From assembly GCF_002252585.1 (NCBI RefSeq), contig NZ_NQLD01000003.1: a stretch of 64,000 bases of DNA; one strand, given 5' to 3'. Positions 10,101-18,297 of this stretch are shown here, one piece after another. How positions within the stretch are numbered: the first letter of the stretch is position 1; each line of letters opens with the position of its first letter. The translations under genes and the position numbers were made by a program. The DNA is from Methanocatella intestini. GTDB lineage: Archaea; Methanobacteriota; Methanobacteria; Methanobacteriales; Methanobacteriaceae. The notes under the pieces are model-generated. The model searched no databases and was not told the DNA's origin. It saw only the letters and a program-made list of their open reading frames with translations.

Positions 10101-11184
10101 TAGTTTTATTATCTGAAATTGTAACAGTAACTAAACTATTAATAATGCCCATGTTATAAATAGCATATTTAGATTCAATAGTATTGTTATATAATGACAA
10201 TTGGTTTTTATTGTAAATGACATAATATTTGCCAGTTTCTTTTACTGTAAAATAACAATTATTTACACTACCATTCATAGCATTCCAATATATGGCACTA
10301 CCATTTTTGATAGAAGTATTGTTAGTAAAATTAGAATTATTAATAACACCATTAGCACCAGCCCAATAAACAACACCACCATTCATCCAAGCTTGATTAT
10401 AAAAAGCTTTATTATCATTGAAATTACAATTGTTAATACTACCATTAGCACCAGCCCAATAAACAACACCACCATTTATCCACATTACACCAGGAAACTT
10501 ATTTCGTTGATTATCTGTAAAATTACAATTGTTAATACTACCATTAGCACCAGCCCAATAAACAACACCACCATTTAAATACCCTGCACGATTAAGTTGA
10601 TTTATAAAATTACAATAAGAAAGAGATCCATTAAAACCAAACCATTTTAAAGATAAATAATTATCTTTAAAATTTAAACCAGAAATCGTAACATGATTTC
10701 CATAAATATTAATTGTTTTAAAAACCTCATTACCTTTGTTTTTATACTGTATATTCATTAAATTTGCTTTTCCAATATGTTCTGCTTGAATAATTACATT
10801 AGATTTATCAATGTTAAAAAATACTTTATAATCACCATCAGTAACATGAATAATAGTATAGTTTTGAAGATTAGCTATTGCTTGTGTAAAATTAGTTGAA
10901 TCATTAGCACTTACTCCACTACCATTACCATTTGGAGAAACAAAAACATGAGTATAATTTGATGTATCTATTGTGCTTACATTATTTATATTAAAATTAC
11001 TTTGTAAAAAATCATCATTTAATTGCTCATTTGAACTATTTATTTCCATGTTAACACTAATTAACTCTGAATCAACATCTGTTACAGTAGTGTTTTCTGT
11101 ATTTTCAGCACAAACAACTGTAAAAGACCATATAAATAGTAAAAACACAAAAAGTACAAATATTGTGTATTTTTTACTAAACAA
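7114..11184 (-). CDS. Adhesin-like protein with C-terminal membrane anchor
   Basis: Secreted, membrane-anchored surface protein of 1356 residues. The start is a TTG at 11184, supported by GAGGT eight bases upstream; the first 27 residues (MFSKKYTIFVLFVFLLFIW, ending near VVCA) are a signal peptide. Two beta-helix regions follow, opened near residues 80 (HVFVSPNGNGSGV) and 461 (FNVYVSQDGTGDGV). They are full of turns such as GGVVYWAGANGSINNCNF. Residues about 1178-1208 hold a doubled DSSGGKIVIPGEDVP segment, then a Ser/Asn-rich stalk. A hydrophobic helix near 1330-1349 is followed by YRKQKKQ, a typical membrane stop. Its anchor differs from the other two complete adhesins in the window. It is transcribed away from the 11313 gene from a shared AT-rich promoter region. 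Ligand unknown. Confidence 0.9.
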   Translation of the reverse strand: MFSKKYTIFVLFVFLLFIWSFTVVCAENTENTTVTDVDSELISVNMEINSSNEQLNDDFLQSNFNINNVSTIDTSNYTHVFVSPNGNGSGVSANDSTNFTQAIANLQNYTIIHVTDGDYKVFFNIDKSNVIIQAEHIGKANLMNIQYKNKGNEVFKTINIYGNHVTISGLNFKDNYLSLKWFGFNGSLSYCNFINQLNRAGYLNGGVVYWAGANGSINNCNFTDNQRNKFPGVMWINGGVVYWAGANGSINNCNFNDNKAFYNQAWMNGGVVYWAGANGVINNSNFTNNTSIKNGSAIYWNAMNGSVNNCYFTVKETGKYYVIYNKNQLSLYNNTIESKYAIYNMGIINSLVTVTISDNKTINCNLYDYNVLINASLVDDNHNIILGGNLVFDVNNFITLKPTLDDNKYIYKYIPFVEGLTTISANYGNASKVYVKTANLQVNPLPRVIHNIPIPNEKYKFNVYVSQDGTGDGVSIDNPTTLINAINNLQEYSIIHIANGFYNYDNLKITKNNVILQADNIGKSILSGNQFSVFGDNVTCFGFKFINGNAFENNFIQWSGNNGIIVACDFINNNINNNSVLYWTGLSGLVEDCIFLNNTVSTNTTSENSNVVYWTGNNGTLKHSIFKYNNGTTGAVYWIGDNGNINYCNFTFNLASYKGGAILWEGINGILSNSLFLDNYVKYSDDSCGGAVYWSGVKGVIKYCNFTGNTANGINSCGGAVYWSGIDGICIDSNFVNGNASKGGSIYWDGNNGSIDNCSFKNNQAYLGLIYEYHEDESYNTEITIKTVPTYGAAIYWAGDNGSVKRCDFVNNTAIENAGAIFWMGSFGLVEDCIFINNIAKTSSRNWDSNNGFGGGAIYWMGINGTILYSNFKENRCADGKLFNQGGALIWRGDNGNVSYCNFTKNSAKGKAGAIYWLGNNGVLFQSNIIDNYAFDFTGGGAIYWEGDGGNISHCNFTENTGLGSNMGGSVLWNGANGNLEYCNFINASMSGYGVFLSWLGANGTLKSSNFINANTGFTGGAVYWKSDFGFIYDCNFVNNTSSNIGGAICIDSKNTTVANCNFTNNLANLNQGNAIEVRAFGANITGCIFKNNGKGIAITIKNSKYSSINNCIFFDDSHLEKIIHIDYSRLCDLTNCKFVLPDGFDVDSIIFYEEATLKKRGNSYISISDWNKPIVPIPDSSGGKIVIPGEDVPDSSGGKIVIPGEDVPSLDVSEDVFVINGQDIHVNPFIPGKSEDSNNQGDSKFNGGSGVNDTFDFNNNESIKNIVSDVSDIIYSGTGNNQLVNISVGVTSSISSSAKDSGSVSNSGDNSKSYEINKNAAKDTTSNINLFYGIIFVVICVFLLFIIGYRKQKKQ
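7561..7650 (-). repeat. 45-bp perfect tandem duplication
   Basis: Bases 7561-7605 and 7606-7650 are identical. They encode DSSGGKIVIPGEDVP twice, in the stalk just before the membrane anchor. Confidence 0.95.
10421..10577 (-). repeat. 58-bp identical repeats, period 99, in the beta-helix
   Basis: Bases 10421-10478 and 10520-10577 are identical, encoding the turn GGVVYWAGANGSINNCNF. A shorter, less perfect copy lies at about 10340-10384. The period of 99 bases keeps the frame. Confidence 0.9.
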
Positions 11185-11229
11185 TTTTAAAACCTCGAAA
11201 TTTTTCTAAACAAAATTGTTCGACAATGT

Positions 11230-11247
11230 GATATAAAATTATATAAG
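11230..11247. promoter_or_regulatory. Shared AT-rich core of divergent adhesin promoters
   Basis: The run from 11230 to 11247 offers TTATATAAG toward the plus-strand adhesin (start 11313) and TTTTATATC toward the minus-strand adhesin (start 11184). Both are TATA-like, and the two starts are only 128 bases apart. Assignment is by motif and position only. Confidence 0.4.
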
Positions 11248-11312
11248 ATAATTCAATCACAATTTATAATATAAAAATTAAAACTTATAAATTTTATTGA
11301 AGTGTGATTAAA

Positions 11313-14300
11313 ATGAAAAATTTAAAACTAATTATTTTAATAACATTAATTTTGTTAATTTCAACTATAAGTGCTGTTAGTGCTGTAGATGAAAATAACA
11401 CCAATGAAGAATCAATTAATGTTATAAATTATGAAATTCAAAAAGAAAATAACATTCCTTTATCAGAAGTAAATGTTAATAATTGGAACGAACTTAAAAC
11501 ATATTGTGAAAAAAATGATAGTAATTATATTATCCATTTAAAAGAAAATACTAATTTTTACCCCACTAATTTAAATCGTTCTGAAGGTCAAATTGTAATT
11601 AATAATAATGTAACAATAATTGGTAATAATGGATCATACTTTGGAGATACCACTCCTAACCCCCAATCAATTAAATACCACCCTATTTTAACTAGAGACA
11701 ATTCAAATGTTAGTCTAAAAATAATCAACACCACATTTAAATGGATAAAAACACAAGGTTGGACCGCAAAAACAAGTGGGATTTTTATTGAAATAGGTGG
11801 AAATACAACTGATAATTTACTTGAGAACTGTGTATTTGATAAAATAACTTGTAGCGATGATCATTCAACTGTATATTATGTAAAAAAAGGTCAAGCTACT
11901 GTTAAAAATTGTAAATTCACAAATATTCAAACTGAATATGGGGTTTTGAGTATATATGATCCAGATAATGTAAATATATATCCTTACACAGCAAAAATGA
12001 TAATTGAAAATTGTTATTTTGAAAGTAATAATGGGGGAGTATCCTCTGGAGCTATTAACAATTGTGGAGAATTAATCGTAAAAAACTCAAGTTTTAATAA
12101 AAATACAGCAAAATGGTGGGCCGGAGCCATACATACTCACAGCAAAGCAAATTCAACATTAATAAATTCAACATTTACAAATAATGTTGCAGGATGGAAC
12201 GGTGGAGCACTATACACTTATAGCTACTTACAAATAGATAATTGTACATTTTATGGAAATAATTGTACAACAGATAATGGAGGTGGAGCTATAGGAGCAT
12301 GTGACCATCTCTCAACATACCATATAACTATAAACAACTCAAAATTTGAAAAAAATAATAATAACTGTTGGAATATAATAGACGAAAGTAGTGGAACAGG
12401 TCGTGGTGGAGCAATTTCAGTAATGGATGAAGGAAGCTTAAAAATATACAATACAGAATTCATAAGGAATACTGCAGCTAACGGTCAAGCAATATATGCA
12501 TTATATGTACAAGGTTTCGGAGATGCACCGATAGTTGAATTAATCAATAATACATTTATAAATCATACGGGTAATAGTGAAACAATAGAATTAAAATTAA
12601 ATGATGGTAAAAATAAAACAGCAATATTAAAAAACAATACATACATAAACACTTGCATACACTTTGACCCATTCGAAATAAAAACAAGTAACACTACTAA
12701 CATGAAAGTAAACCATACTTATCATTTTAATATAAATATAAACTTAAAAAACCCTGAAAACTATGATGCAGACATACTATCTAAAATCAACTACACATTA
12801 TTTGTAAATGATAAATTAGAAAAAGAACTGTATTCAAATAAAGAATTTAACTTAACAATACCTAATAGAGAAAATTTACTTTATGTGACTACTGATATTT
12901 CTTGTGTAAATTCAAAAAACTTAATAATACTTGATAAACTTGAAACGGATCTAAATATCACTACACTATCCCAAAATAATACAATAACTATTATTGCAAC
13001 AGTAAATAATAATGCAACTGGAATTATAAATTTTACATTTCAAAATAATGAATATACCTCAGAAATAAATAATGGTCAAGCTACCCTTAATTTAACTAAT
13101 TTAAAACCTGGAACATATAACATAACTGCAGTTTATTTTGGAGATAAAAATTACAAAAAAACTAACACCACAATCAAAATTATAGTAGATAAATTAACAC
13201 CTGAAATGAGCCTTATAATAAAAAATATTACACAAGATGAAAAAAATGCAACAATAATAGTAAAACTACCCAAAGATGCAACAGGAAACATTACATTAAG
13301 TATTAATACTAAATCATATAATTTACCATTGAAAAATGGAGAAATAGATATTACTATTACAGACCCAAAAATTGGAGAATATGTTATTATAGCTACATAT
13401 CCCGGAGATATGATATATAAAAATGCAACAGTAAAGGGTATTTTAAAAGTTACTGGAAATAAAGATGTGAAATTAACTCTTAGTGATGCTGATTCAAATA
13501 ATCAAATAATCGCTACTTTAACTGATTTAAATGGAAATCCAATAACTAATGAAGTTATTATATTTAAAATAGCTAATCAAACATTATCTACAAGTACTAC
13601 TGCCACTGGAAAAGCATATATAACTCCTAAATTAGAAAAAGGAATTTATAATTTAACAGCTATTTTCAATGGAAATGACAACTACAAATCAACAAACATA
13701 ACTAAAATAGTACACATCAACAATATAACTGAAAAACTAAATCCTAACATGACCATAATATTTAACAAAACAATAAGTAAAGGTGAAAATGCAACAATAA
13801 TAGTAAAACTACCCAAAGATGCAACAGGAACTATTATTTTAAATATCAACAATAAAACATACACAAGTCCTATTAAAAATGGTGAATTAACAATAAGTAT
13901 TCCTAATCTTAAACATGGAAAATATAATTTAAATATAATTTACTCTGGAGATAACAAATATAATTCAGACAATTATACAGATGAATTAGAAGTTCTAGGA
14001 AACACCATACTAAAAGTTAAAAATATAACTATGATTTACAAAGATGGTACGAGATTTGAAGCTATTTTAACAGATAATGTTGGAAACCCAATTTTTAATG
14101 TTACATTATCTTTTATAATCAATGGTCAAACATACAACAAAAATACTGATAATGAAGGTAAAGCATCAATTGGACTTAATTTAAATGCTGGAAATTATAC
14201 ATCTGTTGTTTTATACAATGGATCAAAAAACTATGATAATATTTTTAAAAATGTTACAATAACTATTAATCCAACTATTATAAGTAAAGATTTAGTTAAA

Positions 14301-15026
14301 ATGTATCAGAATGATACCAGATTCCATGCTAAGTTTACTGACAGCACTGGAAAAGCACTGGCTAACACAGAAATCAAATTTAATATTAATGGTGTTTTCT
14401 ATACCAAAAAGACTGATAAAGATGGTATGGGTGATTTAGGCATTATGTTAAGACCTGGATCTTACATTTTAACTGCTTACAACCCTGTAACCGGTGAAGA
14501 AAAAGGATTTAACATAACCGTAAAATCATTAATCGTACAAAGTGATTTAACTAAGTACTACTTAAATGCTTCCAGATTTGAAGCAACTGTCTACAACAAA
14601 GACGGATCTTTAGCAGTAAACAAAGAAGTAACATTTAACATCAACGGTGTATTCTATCACAAAAAAACAGATGAAAACGGTGTTGCAAGCTTAGGAATAG
14701 CTTTAAAACCAGGAAACTACACTATTACAACAATGTATGACGGATTGGATATTGGAAACAAAGTCACTGTCATGCCAACTTTAGTAACAAAAGATCTCTC
14801 CATGAAGTACCTTGACGGCAGCAATTTCACTGCTTTAACTTTAGATGGTCAAGGTAAACCATTAGCTAACCAAAACGTATCATTTAATGTAAATGGTGTC
14901 TTCTATCACAAAGTTACTAATAAAGACGGTATTGCAAGCTTAGGAATCAGATTAATGAGCGGCGAATACATCATAACTTCCTACTGGAATGACTTCCAAA
15001 CAGGAAACACAATAAAAATATCTTAA
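11313..15026 (+). CDS. Adhesin-like protein with Ig-like C-terminal cassette
   Basis: Secreted surface protein of 1237 residues. A GTG at 11304 is in frame, but it belongs to the ribosome binding site (GTGAT), so the ATG at 11313 is the likely start. Residues 1-24 (MKNLKLIILITLILLISTIS, ending AVSA) are the signal peptide. Residues about 80-440 form a beta-helix. Residues about 630-890 hold Ig-like repeats containing ATIIVKLPKDATG. From about 895 to the end there are four modules of about 80-90 residues, each with an [IV]NG(V/Q)(F/T)Y motif and a following GxxSLGI-type strand. There is no membrane helix or charged tail. The last modules match the 43313-49510 protein closely, so this cassette may attach the protein to the pseudomurein wall or to other surface proteins (inference). 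Confidence 0.9.
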   Translation: MKNLKLIILITLILLISTISAVSAVDENNTNEESINVINYEIQKENNIPLSEVNVNNWNELKTYCEKNDSNYIIHLKENTNFYPTNLNRSEGQIVINNNVTIIGNNGSYFGDTTPNPQSIKYHPILTRDNSNVSLKIINTTFKWIKTQGWTAKTSGIFIEIGGNTTDNLLENCVFDKITCSDDHSTVYYVKKGQATVKNCKFTNIQTEYGVLSIYDPDNVNIYPYTAKMIIENCYFESNNGGVSSGAINNCGELIVKNSSFNKNTAKWWAGAIHTHSKANSTLINSTFTNNVAGWNGGALYTYSYLQIDNCTFYGNNCTTDNGGGAIGACDHLSTYHITINNSKFEKNNNNCWNIIDESSGTGRGGAISVMDEGSLKIYNTEFIRNTAANGQAIYALYVQGFGDAPIVELINNTFINHTGNSETIELKLNDGKNKTAILKNNTYINTCIHFDPFEIKTSNTTNMKVNHTYHFNININLKNPENYDADILSKINYTLFVNDKLEKELYSNKEFNLTIPNRENLLYVTTDISCVNSKNLIILDKLETDLNITTLSQNNTITIIATVNNNATGIINFTFQNNEYTSEINNGQATLNLTNLKPGTYNITAVYFGDKNYKKTNTTIKIIVDKLTPEMSLIIKNITQDEKNATIIVKLPKDATGNITLSINTKSYNLPLKNGEIDITITDPKIGEYVIIATYPGDMIYKNATVKGILKVTGNKDVKLTLSDADSNNQIIATLTDLNGNPITNEVIIFKIANQTLSTSTTATGKAYITPKLEKGIYNLTAIFNGNDNYKSTNITKIVHINNITEKLNPNMTIIFNKTISKGENATIIVKLPKDATGTIILNINNKTYTSPIKNGELTISIPNLKHGKYNLNIIYSGDNKYNSDNYTDELEVLGNTILKVKNITMIYKDGTRFEAILTDNVGNPIFNVTLSFIINGQTYNKNTDNEGKASIGLNLNAGNYTSVVLYNGSKNYDNIFKNVTITINPTIISKDLVKMYQNDTRFHAKFTDSTGKALANTEIKFNINGVFYTKKTDKDGMGDLGIMLRPGSYILTAYNPVTGEEKGFNITVKSLIVQSDLTKYYLNASRFEATVYNKDGSLAVNKEVTFNINGVFYHKKTDENGVASLGIALKPGNYTITTMYDGLDIGNKVTVMPTLVTKDLSMKYLDGSNFTALTLDGQGKPLANQNVSFNVNGVFYHKVTNKDGIASLGIRLMSGEYIITSYWNDFQTGNTIKIS

Positions 15027-15029
15027 AAA

Positions 15030-15061
15030 AGGGTTATTAAAACCCTATTATTCTTTTTTTT
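15030..15061 (+). terminator. Hairpin plus T-run after the adhesin gene
   Basis: GGGTT at 15031-15035 pairs with AACCC at 15041-15045 across a 5-base loop, followed by a T-rich stretch to about 15061. It lies directly after the stop at 15024-15026. Confidence 0.7.
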
Positions 15062-15107
15062 AAAATTGAAAAAATTAATTAATAACATCACTCAAAAAAT
15101 ATAATTA

Positions 15108-15782
15108 ATGTATCCACAAACTAAAATAGCAATACCCATTTTTCAAGCAAAAAAGGAAGATGTAATTAAAGTAGCTGAAGATTGTATTGAAAAAGGTGCT
15201 GATGTACTTGAATTTAGAATAGATGCACTGGACAATCCTAACTTTAAAGATATACAGGAAATCATTGAAGAAATCAACTTTCCAATGATAGCTACCAATA
15301 GAATTTCATCTGAAGGCGGTTCTTTTAAAGGAACAGAAGAAGAAAGAATTGATATTTTATTAAAATGTGCTCCTTTAGTTGATTATGTGGACATTGAACT
15401 TCAAAGTGATGATAAATATATAAAACAGATACATGATACAGGAGTAACTACCATTGTTTCATACCATGACTTTCATAAAACTCCTGAAATTAATGAAATC
15501 ATGTATATTGTTGAAAAAGAACAAAAACTTGGAGATATCGCTAAAGTAGCTTTTATGCCTAATGATTTGGATGACACTTTAAAAATATTAGCTATTCTTT
15601 CACATTGTGAAAATACAATAGCTATTTCAATGAGTGATTTAGGCAGCTACACTAGAGTTATGGCTTCCAAATTTGATTCCCCAATTACTTTTGCTGCAGG
15701 AACAGATGTTACAGCTCCTGGACAAATTGATATTGAAACTATGAAATCTCTGCTTAATATGGATTTAAATATTATCAAATAG
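15108..15782 (+). CDS. aroD: 3-dehydroquinate dehydratase, type I
   Basis: Catalyses the third step of the shikimate pathway, dehydration of 3-dehydroquinate to 3-dehydroshikimate, in the cytoplasm. The 224 residues match the type I class in length. EFRID (Glu35-Asp39), SYHDFHKTP with His120, KVAFMP with Lys146 (the expected Schiff-base lysine) and the C-terminal TAPGQ loop are all visible. The next gene starts nine bases downstream of its stop. No convincing ribosome binding site precedes the ATG. aroA of the same pathway lies far away at 54695-56011. Confidence 0.93.
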   Translation: MYPQTKIAIPIFQAKKEDVIKVAEDCIEKGADVLEFRIDALDNPNFKDIQEIIEEINFPMIATNRISSEGGSFKGTEEERIDILLKCAPLVDYVDIELQSDDKYIKQIHDTGVTTIVSYHDFHKTPEINEIMYIVEKEQKLGDIAKVAFMPNDLDDTLKILAILSHCENTIAISMSDLGSYTRVMASKFDSPITFAAGTDVTAPGQIDIETMKSLLNMDLNIIK

Positions 15783-15791
15783 GTGATTAAA

Positions 15792-16406
15792 ATGGCTAAA
15801 AAGTGTATTTTAGCTTTTATTTTAATAATTATCTTAGCTATTTTTTTAGGAATATTTTTAACAGAAGATAACGGATCTGTTGATGTTTATATAGATGGAG
15901 AAAATGTAACTGCATCAACACATCCCGGATTAAACACTGAAATTAATACTGATGAACTTAACAATGAAATTTGTAACTATGCTCTTGAATCAATGAACCA
16001 GCCAAACACAAATATAGATACTTTAAAATCAGGAATTCATGACATATGCTTAAGTCATGGCCTTGATACCTCCAATATCAATATTGATTCTTCTTTAGGC
16101 GAAAATAATGTTCCTGTTATTTTTCAGGTTGATGGAACTTCCATGCTTCCAACCCTGCAGGACGGACAGAATGTTTTAGTTAATAAAACACAAAATGTTC
16201 ATATTGGAGATATTGTAGTTGCCAATTCTTCAGAATATGGAAACATTATAAAAAGAGTTGACCAGGTTAATGATAATCAAATTCACCTTGTAAGTGATAA
16301 TAAAAATGTAGAATACAGTCAAATCAATGGTGTTCTATATGAAACAAAAGGAATAAGTACATGGGTTGATTCAAGTGATATTTATGGTGTAGTTATAAAA
16401 TATTAA
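15792..16406 (+). CDS. Signal peptidase I-like (S26) membrane protein, Ser/Lys type
   Basis: Probable membrane-bound serine protease or processing factor acting outside the membrane. A GTG at 15783 lies within the ribosome binding site AGGTGAT, so the ATG at 15792 (MAKKCILAF) is preferred. Residues 5-23 form one membrane helix. A region of about 85 residues rich in Asp/Asn/Thr follows. The S26 core begins near residue 108: GTSMLPTLQDGQ has the nucleophile Ser117, and NIIKRV places Lys154 where bacterial-type signal peptidases carry the general base. Archaeal Sec11 enzymes usually have His there (family knowledge). It may process selected surface proteins such as the nearby adhesins rather than be the main signal peptidase; that is inference. 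Confidence 0.75.
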   Translation: MAKKCILAFILIIILAIFLGIFLTEDNGSVDVYIDGENVTASTHPGLNTEINTDELNNEICNYALESMNQPNTNIDTLKSGIHDICLSHGLDTSNINIDSSLGENNVPVIFQVDGTSMLPTLQDGQNVLVNKTQNVHIGDIVVANSSEYGNIIKRVDQVNDNQIHLVSDNKNVEYSQINGVLYETKGISTWVDSSDIYGVVIKY

Positions 16407-16420
16407 AAAATAAGGATAGG

Positions 16421-16440
16421 AAAAGTGCTTATACAGCACT
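16421..16440 (-). terminator. Hairpin over the glnK stop codon
   Basis: AGTGCT and AGCACT form a 6-bp stem (16424-16429 and 16435-16440) with the glnK stop in the 5-base loop, followed on the minus strand by TTTTCC. This is a candidate end of the amtB-glnK transcript. Confidence 0.5.
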
Positions 16441-16767
16441 GTCTCCTTCTTCACCGGTTCTGATTCTTATTACATTGTCAATCGGGTAAATGAAGATTTT
16501 ACCATCACCGATGTTACCTGTTTTTGCACCTTTTTGGATGGCTTTAACAATAGTATCTACACCTTCATCTTTTGTGACAATTTCAATACGTGTTTTTGGA
16601 ATTAAGTCAATACAGTAACTGGATCCCCTATATGATTCTTTGATACCTTTTTGACTGCCTCTTCCTTTAATTTCAGAAACATTCATCCCCTGACAGCCAA
16701 CAGCTGTAAGTTCATTTTTAACGTCCTGATACTTTTCCTGTCTAATAATTGCAACAATACTTTTCAT
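16429..16767 (-). CDS. glnK: Nitrogen regulatory protein PII (GlnK)
   Basis: Small trimeric signalling protein of 112 residues that senses ATP/ADP and 2-oxoglutarate and blocks the ammonium channel when nitrogen is plentiful. The T-loop GRGSQKGIKESYRGSSY includes Tyr46 and Tyr51. KTGNIGDGKIFI is the conserved nucleotide-binding B-loop region. It starts 11 bases after amtB on the same strand, the usual amtB-glnK pairing, and probably shares the NrpR-controlled promoter upstream of amtB. Confidence 0.96.
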   Translation of the reverse strand: MKSIVAIIRQEKYQDVKNELTAVGCQGMNVSEIKGRGSQKGIKESYRGSSYCIDLIPKTRIEIVTKDEGVDTIVKAIQKGAKTGNIGDGKIFIYPIDNVIRIRTGEEGDSAV

Positions 16768-16778
16768 TTTAAAACCTT

Positions 16779-17996
16779 CTAGTTAAAATTATATGCAGAT
16801 TCTTCGTGAAGTTTTGCATCTAATCCAACAACTTCATCTTCATCTTCTACTCTGATACCACCCATAGCTTTATCAAGTACTTTAGCTAAGACATAGCTTA
16901 TTACAAATGCATAAATAATAGTAGCTACTACACTTATTACTTGTATTACAACCTGATATGGGTTTCCATATAATAATCCTGCTGCTTCATTAATGTATGG
17001 TGCTGCAAAGATACCAGTAGCAATTGCTCCCCATATACCTGACATACCGTGTATACCAAATACATCTAATGCATCATCGTAACCAAGTTTTGCTTTTAAG
17101 TAGTAAATTGCAAAGTAAGATACTAAAGGAGCTACTGCACCAATTACTAATGCTCCAGGAACATCAACAAATCCTGCTGCTGGAGTAATAGCTACTAAAC
17201 CAGCAATTCCTCCGGAAATTGCACCAAGAACAGTTGGTTTACCAACAACAATTGTATCTAATATAGTCCAGACGATTAAAGCAGCTGCAGCTGCAACGTT
17301 TGAAACAATAATTGCATTTGCTGCAAGACCATTTGCACCTAAACCGGATCCACCATTGAATCCCATCCATCCGAACCATAGAAGTGCTGCACCTAATACT
17401 GCATATCCTAAGTTATGTGGTAATAATGAAATGTCTTTTCTTTTACCTAATACAAGTGCGATAGCTAATGCAGAAACCCCTGAATTAATATGTACAACAG
17501 TACCACCTGCGAAATCAAGTGCTCCCATATTCATTAACCATCCTCCACCCCATACCCAGTGAGCAATAGGGATGTAGACAAGACAAGCCCAAATCGGGAT
17601 GAAAATTACCCAAGCTTTTGTTTTCATTCTTCCAACAACACCACCAGAAATCAATGCTGCTGTTAAACCTGCAAATGCAAGTTGGAACATAACAAACAAT
17701 AGTGTTGGAATAGTTCCGCTTAAATCATCAAGTCCGATTCCACTTAAGAAGAAATTGGAAGGGCTTCCTATAAATCCTCCTAGTGACGGAGTTCCAAAGG
17801 CAAATTGATAACCGAAGATAACCCAAATAACACTTACAATTGAAAATGCGATAAAGGTTAAAAACATAGTATTTAAAACATTTTTACGTTTACTTAAACC
17901 ACCATAAAAGAATGCGACAGCCGGAATACTCATTAAAAGTACTAAAAGACTACAAACAAGAACCCAAGCTGTATCTCCTGCGCTAAATATATCCAT
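16779..17996 (-). CDS. amtB: Ammonium transporter Amt
   Basis: Ammonium channel in the cytoplasmic membrane, 405 residues, about 11 membrane helices. The start MDIFSAGDTAWVLVCSLLVL fits the family, as do FYGGL near residue 30, GGTVVHINSG in the middle and DDALDVFGIHGMSG near residue 310 (the region of the second pore histidine). It forms an operon with glnK downstream. The promoter carries a GGAA-N6-TTCC element at 18091-18104 next to a TATA box, so it is probably repressed by NrpR when ammonium is available. Confidence 0.96.
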   Translation of the reverse strand: MDIFSAGDTAWVLVCSLLVLLMSIPAVAFFYGGLSKRKNVLNTMFLTFIAFSIVSVIWVIFGYQFAFGTPSLGGFIGSPSNFFLSGIGLDDLSGTIPTLLFVMFQLAFAGLTAALISGGVVGRMKTKAWVIFIPIWACLVYIPIAHWVWGGGWLMNMGALDFAGGTVVHINSGVSALAIALVLGKRKDISLLPHNLGYAVLGAALLWFGWMGFNGGSGLGANGLAANAIIVSNVAAAAALIVWTILDTIVVGKPTVLGAISGGIAGLVAITPAAGFVDVPGALVIGAVAPLVSYFAIYYLKAKLGYDDALDVFGIHGMSGIWGAIATGIFAAPYINEAAGLLYGNPYQVVIQVISVVATIIYAFVISYVLAKVLDKAMGGIRVEDEDEVVGLDAKLHEESAYNFN

Positions 17997-18090
17997 TATA
18001 TCTTTTCTCTTTTTAAATAAATTAATAACAATAAATCAAAATTATTTTTTTAAATTTTTATGAATTTTGATTGAACGGAAGTCGGAAGTC

Positions 18091-18116
18091 GGAATCCTTC
18101 TTCCGATATATAGTAG
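18091..18116 (-). promoter_or_regulatory. NrpR-type operator and TATA box of amtB
   Basis: GGAA (18091-18094), six bases, TTCC (18101-18104) is the known methanogen NrpR operator pattern. On the minus strand a TATA-like CTATATATC lies directly upstream (about 18105-18113). The operator would therefore sit between the TATA box and the transcription start of amtB. Two further GGAA half-sites (18077-18080 and 18084-18087) precede it. Confidence 0.8.
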
Positions 18117-18297
18117 TTGAACTTACAGGTATATAAAGGTTTTGGTAAAATGGATCTCAAAAAAATATGATGCTTTAAAAAAATTCAATAAAAAATATTA
18201 ATAATATATAAATATATAAATAAATAACAGTTAATCTTTAAAATTAAATAAAAGAAAACTTTAAATTTGCAAATTCAAAAAGGAAAAATGTGTTATT

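Noticed and set aside
16779..17996. Plus-strand frames 17356-17562 and 17599-17808
   Set aside because: They are antisense to amtB, whose protein is unambiguous.
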